Below are positions 62,561 to 64,000 of a stretch of 64,000 nucleotides of DNA, piece by piece. Made by a program: the position numbers and the translations under genes. The first letter of the stretch is position 1. Every line of letters starts with the position of its first letter. The stretch is from positions 25,655 through 89,654 of the forward strand of contig CANRBG010000001.1 of assembly GCA_947628805.1 (NCBI GenBank). The letters are read 5' to 3'. Origin of the DNA: an uncultured Oscillospiraceae bacterium (GTDB lineage: Bacteria; Bacillota; Clostridia; Oscillospirales; Oscillospiraceae). Under the pieces are notes generated by a model. The model did no database searches. It was not told the origin of the DNA and worked only from the letters and a program-made list of their open reading frames with translations.

Positions 62561-63076
62561 ATGAGCAAAACGCAAAAACTGGTTTTTATGGCCCTGCTGA
62601 CAGCCCTGGAGCTGACGATCTGGGTCATCGAGGGACAGATACCGGCGCCCATCCCCGTGCCGGGAGTGAAGCTGGGTCTGGCCAGCGTGATCACCCTGAC
62701 GGCCATGGCGGTCATGGGCCGGAAAGAGGCCGGGGCCATACTGCTGGCCCGGATATTCCTGTCGGCGCTGTTCGCCGGCAGCTTTTCCGCCATATTGTTC
62801 TCCCTGGCGGGCGGGATCCTGTCCTGGGCGGTGATGGCCGCGCTGGTGGGGCGTTTTCCACAAAAGCTGCTGTGGGTGGTCAGCGTGTTCGGGGCCATCG
62901 GCCACAACGCGGGCCAGCTTCTGGCGGCGGCGGCGGTGACCCGGACGGCGGCCATCTTCTGGTACGGCCCGGCGCTTCTGGCCGCGGCCATCGTCACCGG
63001 GGCCTTCACCGGCATGGGGGCGATGTATCTTGTGCGGGCCCTGGACAAGTACCGGGCCGGCCGCAAGGGGCAATAG
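62561..63076 (+). CDS. Gx transporter family/heptaprenyl diphosphate synthase component I-like membrane protein
   Basis: ALLTALELTIWVIEGQIPAPIPVPGVKLGLASVITLTAM. Confidence 0.88.
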   Translation: MSKTQKLVFMALLTALELTIWVIEGQIPAPIPVPGVKLGLASVITLTAMAVMGRKEAGAILLARIFLSALFAGSFSAILFSLAGGILSWAVMAALVGRFPQKLLWVVSVFGAIGHNAGQLLAAAAVTRTAAIFWYGPALLAAAIVTGAFTGMGAMYLVRALDKYRAGRKGQ

Positions 63077-63095
63077 AGGGAAAGGATGTCGATTT

Positions 63096-63893
63096 ATGGA
63101 CCGTAAGAAACTGAAAAATGAGGCCCGGGAGGCCATGCGGCAGGCCCGGCCCAATCCCTTTTGGGTGGCGTTGCTGCTCGTGCTGGTGATGCTGGGACTG
63201 GAGCTGCTGGAGGTAAGCATCAGCGGCACCCTGGATGCCTACCGAACCATGTTTGCCTCCATGCTGGAGAAGGGCGTGGTGGAATATGTGCGGCCCCTGC
63301 CAAAGGGCGGTATTTTGGGCTCGCTTTTGCAGATCGCGCTGGAGCTGATGGCGCTGGAGCTGACAGTGGGCTTCGTCATCTACGCCCTGCGGGTCTGGCG
63401 GCGGGAGAAGGCCGGCTGCGGCGATATTTTTGACGCCTTCGGCGTATTCCTCCGGGCCATCCTGATCCAGCTGATACCGGGCCTGCTGGTGTCGCTGTGG
63501 TCGCTGATCTACGTTGTCCCCGTGACGGGACTGATCGTGGCCACCGGCCAGACCTGGTGGCTGTTTGCCGGCCTGCCGCTGATGATCCCGTCCATCATGG
63601 CGCTGTATTCTTACCGGCTGGCGGTGTATATCATGCTGGACAATCCCGGCGCGGGATGCTGGCAGTGCGTGGCGCTGAGCCGGGAGGTCATGCGTGGCCA
63701 TCGGTGGGAGCTTTTCGTGCTGGATATGAGCTTTATAGGCTGGGCGCTGCTGTGCATGGTCCTGCCCCTGGTGGGGCTGATCCTGGCGGTATGGGTCAGT
63801 GTCTATGCCCAGGTGGTCTGCGCGGGCTATTACGACAGGCGTATCGCGGAATTCATGACCCGCAACGCCCCGCCCGTGGAGCCGGGCATATAA
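63096..63893 (+). CDS. DUF975 family membrane protein
   Basis: MDRKKLKNEAREAMRQARPNPFWVALLLVL; SREVMRGHRWELFVLDMSFIGWALL. Confidence 0.85.
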   Translation: MDRKKLKNEAREAMRQARPNPFWVALLLVLVMLGLELLEVSISGTLDAYRTMFASMLEKGVVEYVRPLPKGGILGSLLQIALELMALELTVGFVIYALRVWRREKAGCGDIFDAFGVFLRAILIQLIPGLLVSLWSLIYVVPVTGLIVATGQTWWLFAGLPLMIPSIMALYSYRLAVYIMLDNPGAGCWQCVALSREVMRGHRWELFVLDMSFIGWALLCMVLPLVGLILAVWVSVYAQVVCAGYYDRRIAEFMTRNAPPVEPGI

Positions 63894-63906
63894 AAGATGA
63901 AAAAAG

Positions 63907-63927
63907 CAGCAGAGCGTCTCTGCTGCG
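63907..63927 (+). terminator. Putative terminator hairpin
   Basis: GCAGCAGAG CGT CTCTGCTGC; weak T-tract. Confidence 0.5.
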
Positions 63928-64000
63928 TCAGTCTGTCAAAGAACTCCCCAAACGTGGGAGTATATGGTATAATGGGGAAGAGAGTATGTGAGGGGTGTAA

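Overview
GC-rich chromosomal window, most likely from a Clostridia/Oscillospiraceae-like Firmicute (inferred from gene content; not verified). No tRNA, rRNA, CRISPR array, transposase, integrase or phage gene was recognised. Main blocks: (1) an arabinan/arabinoside utilisation locus (about 1.8-13.9 kb) with GH127, two GH51, two GH43, a sugar ABC transporter without ATPase, and DUF624; (2) phosphate transporter, DUF5107-TPR protein, pyridoxal kinase, TauE; (3) a cobalamin riboswitch upstream of a B12-type ABC transporter; (4) AzlCD, a group-B-like [FeFe] hydrogenase, and a complete Opp peptide transporter; (5) a dapA-dapB-dapH lysine/DAP operon with a divergent M20 deacylase; (6) a redox cluster (45.0-50.3 kb) with an acyl-CoA dehydrogenase/ETF-alpha-C-domain/rubredoxin tri-fusion, two flavodiiron proteins (one fused to flavin reductase and rubredoxin) and an unlisted 51-aa rubredoxin; (7) a compact three-gene island (53.0-56.2 kb) with a nitrilase-superfamily protein carrying a large unknown N-terminal domain, a winged-helix protein and an unknown protein, driven by a perfect consensus promoter flanked by palindromes and closed by a perfect 21-bp hairpin; (8) a cell-wall operon with an FHA-FtsW/RodA fusion and a PBP. 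The best candidates for undescribed biology are the island in (7) and the redox cluster in (6). All family calls come from motif recognition, without database searches.
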